From NCBI GenBank assembly GCA_900770445.1, contig CAAGKO010000018.1:1-46071 (forward strand): DNA of 46,071 nucleotides, read 5' to 3'. Shown here piece by piece: positions 24,848-32,927 of this stretch. A model generated the notes under the pieces. That model was not told the DNA's origin, made no database searches, and worked only from the letters and a program-made list of their open reading frames with translations. Within the stretch, counting starts at the first letter, position 1; each line of letters begins with the position of its first letter. A program made the position numbers and the translations under genes. The DNA is from an uncultured Oribacterium sp. (GTDB lineage: Bacteria > Bacillota > Clostridia > Lachnospirales > Lachnospiraceae).

Positions 24848-25350
24848 TGCTGTTTTTCTTTCTCTCTATAGCCCAGTGCCTGTTCCAGCGCGAGCTGCTC
24901 CTCCGCACCGAGCTCCACTTCCGTGGTACCGTCATCAACATCCTTTATATACAGGAAGCAACCCTCTCTCGAGTGCACGGAGTTGATGACGAATCCACTG
25001 TTCGTACTGTCCAGCATCGCGATGGCGAAGGACATATTGCCGCCCATGCCACCGAAGGCGTTGTACCGGATGATGCCGAGCTTCTGAAAGGATGCACGGA
25101 TATTCTTATTGAGTACACGCATGACATCCTTATTCTTGAGATCCTCCTTTTCGAGGGCCTCCACATGCTTCTGGAGATCGACGAAATAGTCCTCCAGGGT
25201 CTCTGCATCCTTGCCGCGCATGAAGTAATCATACTGGCGATACAGTCTCTTATATTTTGCATTTGCCCGAATGGCCAGAATCAGTGAGATGAGGCCGATC
25301 AGCAGCCCTACGGCTGCGATTCCGAGCAGAAGCGTTTCTGTTACGATCAT
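24844..25350 (-). CDS. DUF4446 family membrane protein
   Basis: 168 residues. One N-terminal membrane span (about 5-27), then a coiled coil (about 30-75, YKRLYRQYDYFMRGKDAETLEDYF split in the middle). The conserved DUF4446 domain follows (about 80-155), with QKLGIIRYNAFGGMGGNMSFAIAMLD as its core and INSVHSREGCFLYIKDV. The function of the family is not known to me; it is typically found just downstream of parB in Clostridia. AGGA 6 nt before the ATG and a 17-nt gap from parB show operon membership. The soluble domain faces the cytoplasm if the span is N-out. Confidence 0.88.
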   Translation of the reverse strand: MIVTETLLLGIAAVGLLIGLISLILAIRANAKYKRLYRQYDYFMRGKDAETLEDYFVDLQKHVEALEKEDLKNKDVMRVLNKNIRASFQKLGIIRYNAFGGMGGNMSFAIAMLDSTNSGFVINSVHSREGCFLYIKDVDDGTTEVELGAEEQLALEQALGYREKEKQQ

Positions 25351-25367
25351 ATATTTCCTCGCTCTGC

Positions 25368-26549
25368 TTAATCATTTCTGCTGGAATTCAATATCATAAA
25401 GATACGATCCAGATCATCCTGCGAATAATACTCGATTTCCAGTATACCACGCTCTGTGTTTTTCGGCACGATGGACACCTTCGTACCGAGCTTCGTCTTC
25501 ATCTTCCGCTCGAGATCCTTATAGATGACCTTGAGCCGACGGAGCTCCTGGGCCTCCGGAGAGAATTTCTTCTCCTTCTTCGCCTTCGAGAGCTTATCGA
25601 GTTTGACCAGCGTCTCGATCTCTCGTACCGAGAGATTTTCCTTCGTACACTTCTCTGCGATCTTCTTCCGGAGCTCCGTATCCTCGACTGCGAGCAGTGC
25701 ACGAGCATGGCCCTGTGTGATCTTTCCATCTTGAAGAAGCTGGAGGATCTCCGGCTCCAGCTTCAGAAGTCGCAGACTGTTCGTAATGGTCGAACGATTC
25801 TTCGCCACACGGGCAGCGACCTCCTCCTGGGTCAGTCCATACTCCTCGATCAGCGACTGATACGCTCTCGCTTCTTCGACCGCATTCAGATCATCACGCT
25901 GGATATTCTCGATGATGGACAGCTCACGGCTCGTCTTTTCATCGACCTCCTTGATGACCACCGGAATCTCCTTGAGACCGGCGATGCGTGCGGCTCTCCA
26001 GCGGCGCTCTCCAGCGACGATCTCGTATAGTGCGCCCCTCTTCTTCACCACGATCGGTGATATCATCCCATAGGTCCGAATGGAATCTGCGAGCTCGTTC
26101 AGCTTCTCCTCATCGAAGTTCTTTCGCGGCTGATCCGGATCCGGCTGGATACGGCTCAGCTTCACAAGCAGCATCCCGTCCTGCGCCGTGTCATGCACGG
26201 TTTCGGTGCTGTGCACCTTCTTCATATCTTGCATGACCGTATTCTCTTGCACGACATCTTCGTCTGCCATCACGATTACGGTGCTTTCTGCGCTTTTCTT
26301 CGTTGTTTCTTTTTTTTCAGCTGCGGTCATCCGTTTTTTTCTTCCGCTGACACTCTTCTCTGCTTCAGCAGAAGTCTCTCCGGTCGTCTGCATTGGCTCC
26401 GCGAGGCCCTCCACTGTCTCGGACTGTTCCGCCGCCTTCTCCGCGACCGTCTTATAACGATGCTCCGTTTTCGGACGATCGGATTTCACCATCGTACCGG
26501 TTCCGAAGATGGCCCCGAGGCCCTTTCCCAGTCCATGCTCCTTAGCCAT
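25368..26549 (-). CDS. parB: Chromosome partitioning protein ParB (Spo0J type)
   Basis: 393 residues; Spo0J of Bacillus has about 280. The N-terminal KEHGLGKGLGAIFG stimulates the ParA ATPase in known homologues. Residues 20-125 are a low-complexity, Thr/Glu/Lys-rich linker that accounts for the extra length. The CTPase domain has DPDQPRKNFDE and GERRWRAARIAG (about 180-191), then ENIQRDDLN; the HTH that reads parS lies near 225-265 (LTQEEVAARVAKNRSTITN) and a C-terminal dimer domain ends the protein. It loads on parS and slides as a CTP clamp, recruiting SMC. The five parS sites nearby make Spo0J rather than Noc the right subtype. Its ATG overlaps the parA stop by 8 nt. Confidence 0.95.
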   Translation of the reverse strand: MAKEHGLGKGLGAIFGTGTMVKSDRPKTEHRYKTVAEKAAEQSETVEGLAEPMQTTGETSAEAEKSVSGRKKRMTAAEKKETTKKSAESTVIVMADEDVVQENTVMQDMKKVHSTETVHDTAQDGMLLVKLSRIQPDPDQPRKNFDEEKLNELADSIRTYGMISPIVVKKRGALYEIVAGERRWRAARIAGLKEIPVVIKEVDEKTSRELSIIENIQRDDLNAVEEARAYQSLIEEYGLTQEEVAARVAKNRSTITNSLRLLKLEPEILQLLQDGKITQGHARALLAVEDTELRKKIAEKCTKENLSVREIETLVKLDKLSKAKKEKKFSPEAQELRRLKVIYKDLERKMKTKLGTKVSIVPKNTERGILEIEYYSQDDLDRIFMILNSSRND

Positions 26550-27318
26550 AGATATCGTCCCCCTTACTCATAAGCTCTGCCGCCAGTCTCCGGTAGCTCT
26601 CGGCCCCCGTCGACGATGATTCATACTCCGTGATCGGCACGCCATGGCTCGGTGCCTCCGCGAGACGTACATTCCGCGGAATCAGGGTGTCATAGATATT
26701 GCCCTGAAAGTTCTGCTTAACCGACTCTACCACCTGCTGTGACAGCTTATTCCGGCCATCGTACATCGTGAACACGATTCCCTCGATGTCGAGATCCGGA
26801 TTCAGACCCTCCTGCACCAGTCCGATGGTATTCAGCACCTGATTCAGACCCTCCAGTGCATAGTATTCACACTGAATCGGGATGATCACTGAATCTGCTG
26901 CCGTCAGTGCATTGACCGTGATCGTACCGAGACTCGGTGGGCAGTCGATCAGGATATAGTGATAGTGCTCCTTATACGGCGTCAGCAGATTCTTCAGAAT
27001 CTGATTTTTATCCTCCTGATCCGCAAACTCCACCTCGACCGCTGCCAGGTTCATATCTGCCGGAATCAGATCCAGATTCTCCGTCACCTCCACGAGAATC
27101 GTCTCATCCATCGTGCAGCTGCCGCTCATCGCATCGTAAATCGTATGCTCGACCTCATCACGCTCGACACCGAACCCGCTGGTCGCATTCCCCTGCGGAT
27201 CGAAATCCACCAGAAGAACCCGTTGATTGGCCTCTGCAAGCGTTGCCGCCAGATTCACTGCCGTCGTTGTCTTCCCGACGCCACCCTTCTGATTCGTAAT
27301 TGCTATAATTTTGCCCAT
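26542..27318 (-). CDS. parA: Chromosome partitioning ATPase ParA (Soj)
   Basis: 258 residues. The deviant Walker A KGGVGKTTTAVNLA (11-24) has the signature Lys, Walker A' is LLVDFDPQGNATSG (about 35-48), and Walker B is YILIDCPPSLG (about 118-128). It forms ATP-bound dimers on DNA, is reset by ParB, and in Bacillus also controls DnaA. The start has GGGAG 7 nt upstream. The gene is preceded by a 218-nt leader holding four parS sites. Confidence 0.96.
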   Translation of the reverse strand: MGKIIAITNQKGGVGKTTTAVNLAATLAEANQRVLLVDFDPQGNATSGFGVERDEVEHTIYDAMSGSCTMDETILVEVTENLDLIPADMNLAAVEVEFADQEDKNQILKNLLTPYKEHYHYILIDCPPSLGTITVNALTAADSVIIPIQCEYYALEGLNQVLNTIGLVQEGLNPDLDIEGIVFTMYDGRNKLSQQVVESVKQNFQGNIYDTLIPRNVRLAEAPSHGVPITEYESSSTGAESYRRLAAELMSKGDDIYG

Positions 27319-27354
27319 TACACTCTCCCGTGATCTGTTAAAGTACGTTTGAAA

Positions 27355-27370
27355 TGTTTCACGTGAAACA
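27355..27370. promoter_or_regulatory. parS site 1
   Basis: A perfect TGTTTCACGTGAAACA, the 16-nt ParB/Spo0J recognition palindrome. It lies 37 nt upstream of the parA start codon. Confidence 0.97.
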
Positions 27371-27394
27371 TTTCAGCCATGTATAATCCATCCA

Positions 27395-27410
27395 TGCTTC
27401 ACGTGAAACA
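27395..27410. promoter_or_regulatory. parS site 2 (one mismatch)
   Basis: TGCTTCACGTGAAACA differs from the consensus at the third base only; single changes at this position are seen in other functional parS sites. Confidence 0.85.
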
Positions 27411-27432
27411 TCGGCTTATTATGATACCTCTA

Positions 27433-27448
27433 TGTTTCACGTGAAACA
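27433..27448. promoter_or_regulatory. parS site 3, in a longer palindrome
   Basis: A perfect 16-nt site. The dyad symmetry continues outward, giving a perfect 28-nt palindrome at 27427-27454 (arms start CCTCTATG). Confidence 0.97.
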
Positions 27449-27512
27449 TAGAGGCGCTGTTCAAATCATACATGGATAAATACGATATATTAAAAAGAAA
27501 AGACAGTGATAA

Positions 27513-27528
27513 TGTTTCACGTGAAACA
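27513..27528. promoter_or_regulatory. parS site 4, in a longer palindrome next to the parA promoter
   Basis: A perfect 16-nt site within a 34-nt palindrome (27504-27537) that has a single mismatched pair. It starts about 8 nt downstream of the predicted parA transcript start. Confidence 0.97.
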
Positions 27529-27542
27529 CTATCACTGCCGTT

Positions 27543-27571
27543 ATTCTACCCCATACATATATACGTGTCAA
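27543..27571 (-). promoter_or_regulatory. parA-parB operon promoter
   Basis: On the minus strand a consensus -35 TTGACA (27571-27566), 17 bp and a -10 TAGAAT (27548-27543) predict a start near 27536. The leader to parA is about 218 nt and carries all four parS sites. Beyond it (27,572-27,680) there is only a loose GAAGAGCTCG/CGAGCTCTTC inverted repeat (27618-27627/27656-27665), and no gene. Confidence 0.75.
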
Positions 27572-27680
27572 ATTCTGGTCCTGTCACTTGCCAATTTTTC
27601 TCAGACATGGCGATTTAGAAGAGCTCGCAGTACTGTGCTTCTGTTGCCGCCCCTCCGAGCTCTTCATAACGCAATGATCA

Positions 27681-28571
27681 TCAGACGATCTGTGCGATGA
27701 TCACCGCCGCAAACACGATCACACATCCGATGAGCTCCTGCATCGACAGCATCTGATGAAGGATCAGGAAGCCGCCGACCACCGAGAACACGGACTCCAG
27801 CGACATCAGCAGCGACGCGATCGTCGGATCCGTATTCTTCTGCGCCAGCACCTGCAGCGTATAGCCGACTGCCGACGACAGCACACCCGCATACAGAATC
27901 GACGGCATCGCACCGAGGATGCCCGCCATATCCGGCCTTTCAAACAGAAGCATACCGATCAGTCCGACGATGGATGCAAAGAAGAACTGAATATTCGACA
28001 GCCGGATCGGATTCACCTTCTCCGAGAAGTGATCGACGGAAATGATCTGAAACGAGAACAACAGTGCACAAAGACTCACCATCGCATCCCCCCGCTCGAT
28101 CGTCATGCCGCCATGCATACTGATGAGGTAGAGACCGATCAGCGCCAGCGCCACACTCAGCCAGATCGTTTTCTTCGGTTTCTTTCCTACGAATATGCCG
28201 AGCACCGGCACGATGACGACATAACAGGCAGTGATGAATCCAGCCTTTCCTGCGGAGGTCGTCTGCATACCGATCTGCTGTGTGATACTCGCTGCCCCCA
28301 GACACAGTCCACAGACTCCCCCACCGAGCAGCGCTTCTGTTTTATAGTTCTTCTCTTCCACTGCTGTCGGCAGCGATGCGCGATAGTTCTTCTCCGAAAA
28401 TGCCGTGAGCGGCAGAAGCAGAATCGCCGCGATGATGAAACGTGTAAACACGAAGGTCCACGGCCCGACATAATTCATGCCGACGCTCTGCGCGACGAAC
28501 GCGAAGCCCCAGATGATCGCCGTCAGCAGAAGCAGTAAATTTGAAATCAATGCGATCCGATTTTTCTTCAT
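27681..28571 (-). CDS. DMT superfamily transporter (EamA type)
   Basis: 296 residues with ten predicted membrane spans in two EamA repeats (about 10-150 and 160-296). Typical repeat features are NLLLLLTAIIWGFAFVAQSVG at the N-terminus (spans 1) and SSAVGYTLQVLAQKNTDPTIA plus SLESVFSVVGGFLIL in the second repeat. Family members export amino acids, nucleosides or other metabolites; the substrate here cannot be told. Its ATG overlaps the rsmG stop (ATGA), so the permease is translated after rsmG, an unusual partner in this conserved neighbourhood. It may be a lineage-specific insertion between rsmG and parA. Confidence 0.9.
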   Translation of the reverse strand: MKKNRIALISNLLLLLTAIIWGFAFVAQSVGMNYVGPWTFVFTRFIIAAILLLPLTAFSEKNYRASLPTAVEEKNYKTEALLGGGVCGLCLGAASITQQIGMQTTSAGKAGFITACYVVIVPVLGIFVGKKPKKTIWLSVALALIGLYLISMHGGMTIERGDAMVSLCALLFSFQIISVDHFSEKVNPIRLSNIQFFFASIVGLIGMLLFERPDMAGILGAMPSILYAGVLSSAVGYTLQVLAQKNTDPTIASLLMSLESVFSVVGGFLILHQMLSMQELIGCVIVFAAVIIAQIV

Positions 28572-29314
28572 AGCGGATCCTTCGCCGGTGTGCCGGCCTT
28601 TCGCGGGTAGTTCTTCGGTGTTTCCTTCGCCTTCCGGATCGTAATCAGTGATCTGCGGATGTCCGACTCCGGAAGTGTGTACTCCACCTCCCGCTCCAGC
28701 TTGCCACCGAGCTTTCGGATCGCACTCTCCGCCGCCGTCAGCTCCTCGCCGACCTCGCCCGACTTGTATGCGACGAAGTAGCCATCCTTCTTCACAAACG
28801 GCAGATCATATTCGCTCAATGTTGACATATTTGCTACAGCCCGTGAGGTCGAGAAATCGAAGCTTTCACGAAGATTCTTCTGATGCCCGAGGTCCTCGGC
28901 CCTTCCATGGATGGTCTCGACCTCCTGAAGTCCGAGCTTCGCGATCACATCCTCGAGGAAACGAAGCCGCTTCTGCAGTGAATCACTCAGTGTGACCTTC
29001 AGCTCTGGAAATACGATTTTCAGCACCAGCCCTGGGAAACCCGCACCGGTTCCGACATCGATCAGTGTCTTTCCGCTCAATGTTTCACGTGAAACATTTT
29101 CGTTTTTCACGACGGCTTTTACGATCGCCATGGAATCGATGAAGTGCTTCGTCACGACCTCGGACTCTTCTGTGATGGCCGTCAGGTTCATCACCTTATT
29201 GGTTTCCACCAGCATCTCATAATATGTAAATAACTGTTCGATCTGCGTGTCGCTCAGCTGGATGCCCAGTGCTTCCGCCTGCTCCTTCAGTCGATTATAA
29301 AATGTATCGGTCAT
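28568..29314 (-). CDS. rsmG: 16S rRNA (guanine527-N7)-methyltransferase
   Basis: 248 residues. The SAM site LIDVGTGAGFPGLVLKI (about 87-103) and the motifs FDFSTSRAVANMSTLSEY and VKKDGYFVAYKSG mark RsmG/GidB. It methylates G527 in the 530 loop of 16S rRNA; loss gives low-level streptomycin resistance in other bacteria. GGGAG precedes the ATG by 4 nt. The coding sequence carries an exact parS site (29081-29096), which codes for part of NVSRETLSG, so two functions share these bases. It follows mnmG by 108 nt on the same strand, as in most Firmicutes. Confidence 0.96.
   Translation of the reverse strand: MTDTFYNRLKEQAEALGIQLSDTQIEQLFTYYEMLVETNKVMNLTAITEESEVVTKHFIDSMAIVKAVVKNENVSRETLSGKTLIDVGTGAGFPGLVLKIVFPELKVTLSDSLQKRLRFLEDVIAKLGLQEVETIHGRAEDLGHQKNLRESFDFSTSRAVANMSTLSEYDLPFVKKDGYFVAYKSGEVGEELTAAESAIRKLGGKLEREVEYTLPESDIRRSLITIRKAKETPKNYPRKAGTPAKDPL
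29081..29096. promoter_or_regulatory. parS site 5, inside rsmG
   Basis: A perfect TGTTTCACGTGAAACA within the rsmG coding sequence, 1.55 kb from the leader cluster. Intragenic parS sites near oriC are known in Bacillus and other Firmicutes. Confidence 0.97.
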
Positions 29315-29422
29315 ACTGCTCCCTGTATTATCTATTGTTTTATCTGTTATGATCGATCCTTCTTATCACCTGTTTCTTTTCAGGAAAGAGGATGGATTCG
29401 TCATTCGGCGACGGGATTTTCT

Positions 29423-31360
29423 TTACGCATTTGCATCCTTCTTCGATGCGTGGTACGTCTCGAGATAGATCAGCAGCACCGAAATATCTGCCGGATTAAC
29501 ACCACTGATGCGGCTCGCCATACCGATGTTCTCCGGACGGATGCGCTCGAGCTTCTGTCTCGCCTCGATGCGGAGATTTCCGACCTCCTCATAGCGTATG
29601 TCCTTCGGGATGCGCTTATTCTCCATGCGACGAAATCCCTCCACCTGCTGCTCCTGCCGCCGGATGTATCCCTCATACTTGATCTCGATGCCGACCTCTT
29701 CCCGTACGCCGTACGGAAGCTCCGGTCGTTTCGGATCCAGCGGTTTCAGGCTCTCATAGTCGAGCTCCGGTCGCTTGATGAGCTCTGCGAGGGATACACC
29801 GGAACTGAGTGCTGTCGATCCATGTGCCTCCATGAAGTGATTCACCTCATCACTGTTTCCGATGAAGGTCTTCCGAAGGCGCTCCTCCTCGACATCGATC
29901 ATTCTGCGTTTCTCGAGCGTCTTCTCGTACTCTGCATCGGATACGAGTCCGATCGCATGGCCGATTTTTCGAAGACGAAGGTCGGCATTGTCCTGTCGTA
30001 AAAGCAGACGATACTCTGCACGACTCGTCATCATACGATACGGCTCTGTACTCTCCTTCGTGACGAGATCATCGATCAGTACACCGATGTAGGCTTCTGA
30101 ACGATCGAGTACGACCGGATCACGATGAAGGATACGCATGGCAGCATTGACACCGGCCATGAAGCCCTGCACAGCTGCCTCCTCATAGCCGGAGGAACCG
30201 TTAAACTGGCCGCCGGCGAAGAGACCATCGATGTTCATGAATTCGAGGTTCGAGCGAAGCTGGGTCGCATCGATGCAGTCATACTCGATAGCGTAGGCAT
30301 TTCGGACGATGTGTACATGCTCGAAGCCCTTCATGGAGTGGTACATCTGATACTGCACATCCTCCGGCATCGAGCTCGACATACCGCTCAGGTACATTTC
30401 GTTCGTATACAGTCCCTCCGGCTCGATGAAGATCTGGTGCCGGTTCTTATCCGGGAACTTCATGACCTTATCCTCGATGGACGGGCAGTAACGTGGACCC
30501 ACGCCCTGGATCGAACCATTGTACATCGGGGAACGCCCGATGTTTTCACGGATGATCTCATGGGTCTTTTCGTTTGTATACACGAGCCAGCAGTCGACCT
30601 GCGGTCGCTGTACCTCTTCGAACGCCGTCGAGTACGAGAACGGAATCACCGGTACGTCGCCCTTCTGAACCTCGAACTGAGAGAAGTCGAGGGTACGCTT
30701 ATCGACACGTGCCGGCGTTCCCGTCTTAAAACGAAGCATACGTACCCCATTTTCCTTCAGTGAATCCGTCAGCTTCGTCGCTGCCTTAAAGCCATTTGGA
30801 CCGGTATGTTCGATGAGGTCACCGGTGAGACAGCGGGAATTAAGGTAGGTTCCGGTACAGAGAATCACCGCCTTCGCATGGTAGATGGCACCGGAGGTCG
30901 TCCGTATCCCCGTTACCTTCTTATGATGATCTGCTGTCGGCGCTCCGCTTTCATCGCATATCTCTTCCGTGATCAGCTCTGCGACCTCCGCCTGACGGAT
31001 CAGAAGATGCGGCTGGTTCTCGAGGCGTTTCCTCATCTCATCGGTATATGCCTTCTTATCCGCCTGCGCACGAAGGCTATGCACCGCCGGTCCCTTTGAC
31101 TTATTCAGCATCTTCGACTGCAGGAAAGTCTGATCGATGACCTTTCCCATCTCACCGCCGAGCGCATCCAGCTCACGGACGAGATGTCCCTTCGAGCTGC
31201 CGCCGATATGCGGATTACATGGCATGAAAGCGATGCTGTCGGCACTCACCGTAAATACCACGGTCTCCAGTCCGAGACGTGCCGTTGCGAGTCCTGCCTC
31301 ACATCCGGCATGGCCCGCTCCGACGACGATCACATCATATCTCTCTTCTACTACTGACAT
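29423..31360 (-). CDS. mnmG: tRNA uridine-5-carboxymethylaminomethyl modification enzyme, FAD subunit
   Basis: 645 residues. The FAD-binding Rossmann motif is VVGAGHAGCEAG (about 13-24). Family signatures include MPCNPHIGGSSKGHL (about 47-61), KGPAVHSLRAQADK, PRYCPSIEDK and GVSLAELIKRPELDY near the helical C-terminal domain. MnmG works with MnmE to place the carboxymethylaminomethyl or aminomethyl group on U34 of tRNAs. AGGAG lies 6 nt before the ATG, and the gene follows mnmE by 15 nt, so the two subunits are made from one message. Confidence 0.97.
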   Translation of the reverse strand: MSVVEERYDVIVVGAGHAGCEAGLATARLGLETVVFTVSADSIAFMPCNPHIGGSSKGHLVRELDALGGEMGKVIDQTFLQSKMLNKSKGPAVHSLRAQADKKAYTDEMRKRLENQPHLLIRQAEVAELITEEICDESGAPTADHHKKVTGIRTTSGAIYHAKAVILCTGTYLNSRCLTGDLIEHTGPNGFKAATKLTDSLKENGVRMLRFKTGTPARVDKRTLDFSQFEVQKGDVPVIPFSYSTAFEEVQRPQVDCWLVYTNEKTHEIIRENIGRSPMYNGSIQGVGPRYCPSIEDKVMKFPDKNRHQIFIEPEGLYTNEMYLSGMSSSMPEDVQYQMYHSMKGFEHVHIVRNAYAIEYDCIDATQLRSNLEFMNIDGLFAGGQFNGSSGYEEAAVQGFMAGVNAAMRILHRDPVVLDRSEAYIGVLIDDLVTKESTEPYRMMTSRAEYRLLLRQDNADLRLRKIGHAIGLVSDAEYEKTLEKRRMIDVEEERLRKTFIGNSDEVNHFMEAHGSTALSSGVSLAELIKRPELDYESLKPLDPKRPELPYGVREEVGIEIKYEGYIRRQEQQVEGFRRMENKRIPKDIRYEEVGNLRIEARQKLERIRPENIGMASRISGVNPADISVLLIYLETYHASKKDANA

Positions 31361-31375
31361 TTCCGTCTCCTATCT

Positions 31376-32749
31376 CTACTTTCCCATACAGAACTTCGAA
31401 AAGATTTCATTGACCAGATCCTCGGATACCTGTTCTCCGAGGATGTAGCCGAGCTCCTCATAGGCCCGCATCAGATCGATCGTATAGAAATCCTCCGGCA
31501 TATCCATCGCGATGGAGCGAAGCACCTCCTCAAGTGCCTTCGCAGCTTCACTGAGGCAGTACTTATGACGCTCATTTGTGATGATCACCTGATCGTTGAA
31601 ACGCAGCTCCTCATGGAAAAACATCGCCCGTATCTTCTCTTCCAGGAGGTCCATACCGGTCTCCTGCTTCGCACTGATGGAGAGCACCGGACGGCCCGTC
31701 TTTTTCTCGAGTTCCTCCTCGCTGATTACTGCCTGAAGATCTGATTTATTCATCAGTACGATGCACTTCCGATCGCCGAGCTCCGCGATGATCTGTTCAT
31801 CCGACGCATCCAGTGGTACCGACGCATCCACGACATAGATCAGAAGATCTGCATCCGACGCAGCCTTCAGCGCACGCTCCACACCGATTTTTTCGACGGT
31901 ATCCTCGGTCGCACGGATGCCGGCCGTATCCACGATGGTGAGACTGACCCCCTTCAGATTGATATGCTCCTCGAGCGTATCGCGTGTCGTGCCTGCGATA
32001 TCGGTGACGATCGCACGATCTGCACCGACGAGCGCATTGAGCAGAGAGGATTTACCGGCATTCGGCTTCCCCAGGATGACGGTTCGGATGCCCTCCCGGA
32101 GCCGACGTCCATCATCCGCGCTGGCGATCAGGCGTTGTATACCGGACAGTATAGTCTCAATATGTTGTTTAAGATCATCTGTAAAACCATCGAGTGAGAT
32201 ATGCTCCGGATCATCGAGCCCCGCCTCGATGAAGGCATCATCCTCGAGAATCTGTGCACGATAGCCCTTGATTTCTCTGGAAACCGAGCCGCGCAGCTGA
32301 CGAACCGACGCCTTCAGTGCATTTTCATTTTCGGATGTGATGATATCACCGACAGCCTCTGCCTCTGAAAGATCGATCCGACCATTCAGAAACGCACGCT
32401 TCGTAAACTCTCCCGGCTCCGCCAGACGTGCACCTGCGTGCACCACCGCCTCGAGGATTTTCCGCATCATGAGCACACCGCCATGACAGTCGATTTCCAC
32501 CGTATCTTCCCCCGTATACGAACGCGGCGCCCGCATCGTCAGGATCAGAACCTCATCGAGCGGCTCCTCAGCATCATAGATGAACGCATATCTGATACGA
32601 TGCGTTTCCGAGATATCCACAGCGTGACCGCTCTTCGAGCGGACGAGTGTCGACACGATTGAAACCGCATCCGGCCCGCTGACACGTATGATTCCTATTC
32701 CGGATTCGACGGCAGCCGTCGCCAGTGCACAGATCGTATCCTCTCTCAT
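31376..32749 (-). CDS. mnmE: tRNA uridine-5-carboxymethylaminomethyl modification GTPase
   Basis: 457 residues from the ATG at 32749; GGAGGG lies 6 nt upstream, so the in-frame TTG at 32764 is not the start. An N-terminal tetrahydrofolate-binding domain (IRVSGPDA, SYTGEDTVEIDCHGG) precedes helical domain 2 with an inserted G domain: G1 GKPNAGKSSL, G2/G3 DIAGTTRD and DTAGIR, G4 NKSD. The conserved C-terminal Cys motif is FCMGK, where most homologues read FCIGK. It partners MnmG. A terminator from the jag operon and a consensus promoter lie just upstream, so mnmE-mnmG starts its own unit. Confidence 0.97.
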   Translation of the reverse strand: MREDTICALATAAVESGIGIIRVSGPDAVSIVSTLVRSKSGHAVDISETHRIRYAFIYDAEEPLDEVLILTMRAPRSYTGEDTVEIDCHGGVLMMRKILEAVVHAGARLAEPGEFTKRAFLNGRIDLSEAEAVGDIITSENENALKASVRQLRGSVSREIKGYRAQILEDDAFIEAGLDDPEHISLDGFTDDLKQHIETILSGIQRLIASADDGRRLREGIRTVILGKPNAGKSSLLNALVGADRAIVTDIAGTTRDTLEEHINLKGVSLTIVDTAGIRATEDTVEKIGVERALKAASDADLLIYVVDASVPLDASDEQIIAELGDRKCIVLMNKSDLQAVISEEELEKKTGRPVLSISAKQETGMDLLEEKIRAMFFHEELRFNDQVIITNERHKYCLSEAAKALEEVLRSIAMDMPEDFYTIDLMRAYEELGYILGEQVSEDLVNEIFSKFCMGK

Positions 32750-32808
32750 CTCGTCTCCCTCCAAAAAAGCGGACAGTTATCCACCATAATTATCCTAAAA
32801 CTCCACTT

Positions 32809-32837
32809 ATTCTAATAGCTAATCCGCTTATTTGCAA
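32809..32837 (-). promoter_or_regulatory. mnmE-mnmG promoter
   Basis: On the minus strand TTGCAA (32837-32832), 17 bp and TAGAAT (32814-32809). It lies between the jag terminator and the mnmE ribosome site. Confidence 0.7.
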
Positions 32838-32858
32838 TACGTTTAAAAACATACAAAA

Positions 32859-32883
32859 ATCCCGCATGCGTAGCATACGGGAT
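32859..32883 (-). terminator. Terminator of the rnpA-yidD-yidC-jag unit
   Basis: An 11-bp stem (ATCCCGTATGC arm on the minus strand, one mismatch) with a 3-nt loop is followed by TTTTTG. Confidence 0.85.
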
Positions 32884-32927
32884 CCTGTTATCCACATTTT
32901 TATCGAAGGAACCTCCGATTCGGTGGA

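Noticed and set aside
27355..27540. CRISPR-like array formed by repeated palindromes in the parA leader
   Set aside because: The repeated unit is the ParB parS site; spacing is uneven, and no cas gene is near.
32750..32764. TTG start for mnmE giving five extra residues
   Set aside because: The strong GGAGGG lies between this TTG and the ATG at 32749, so it serves the ATG.
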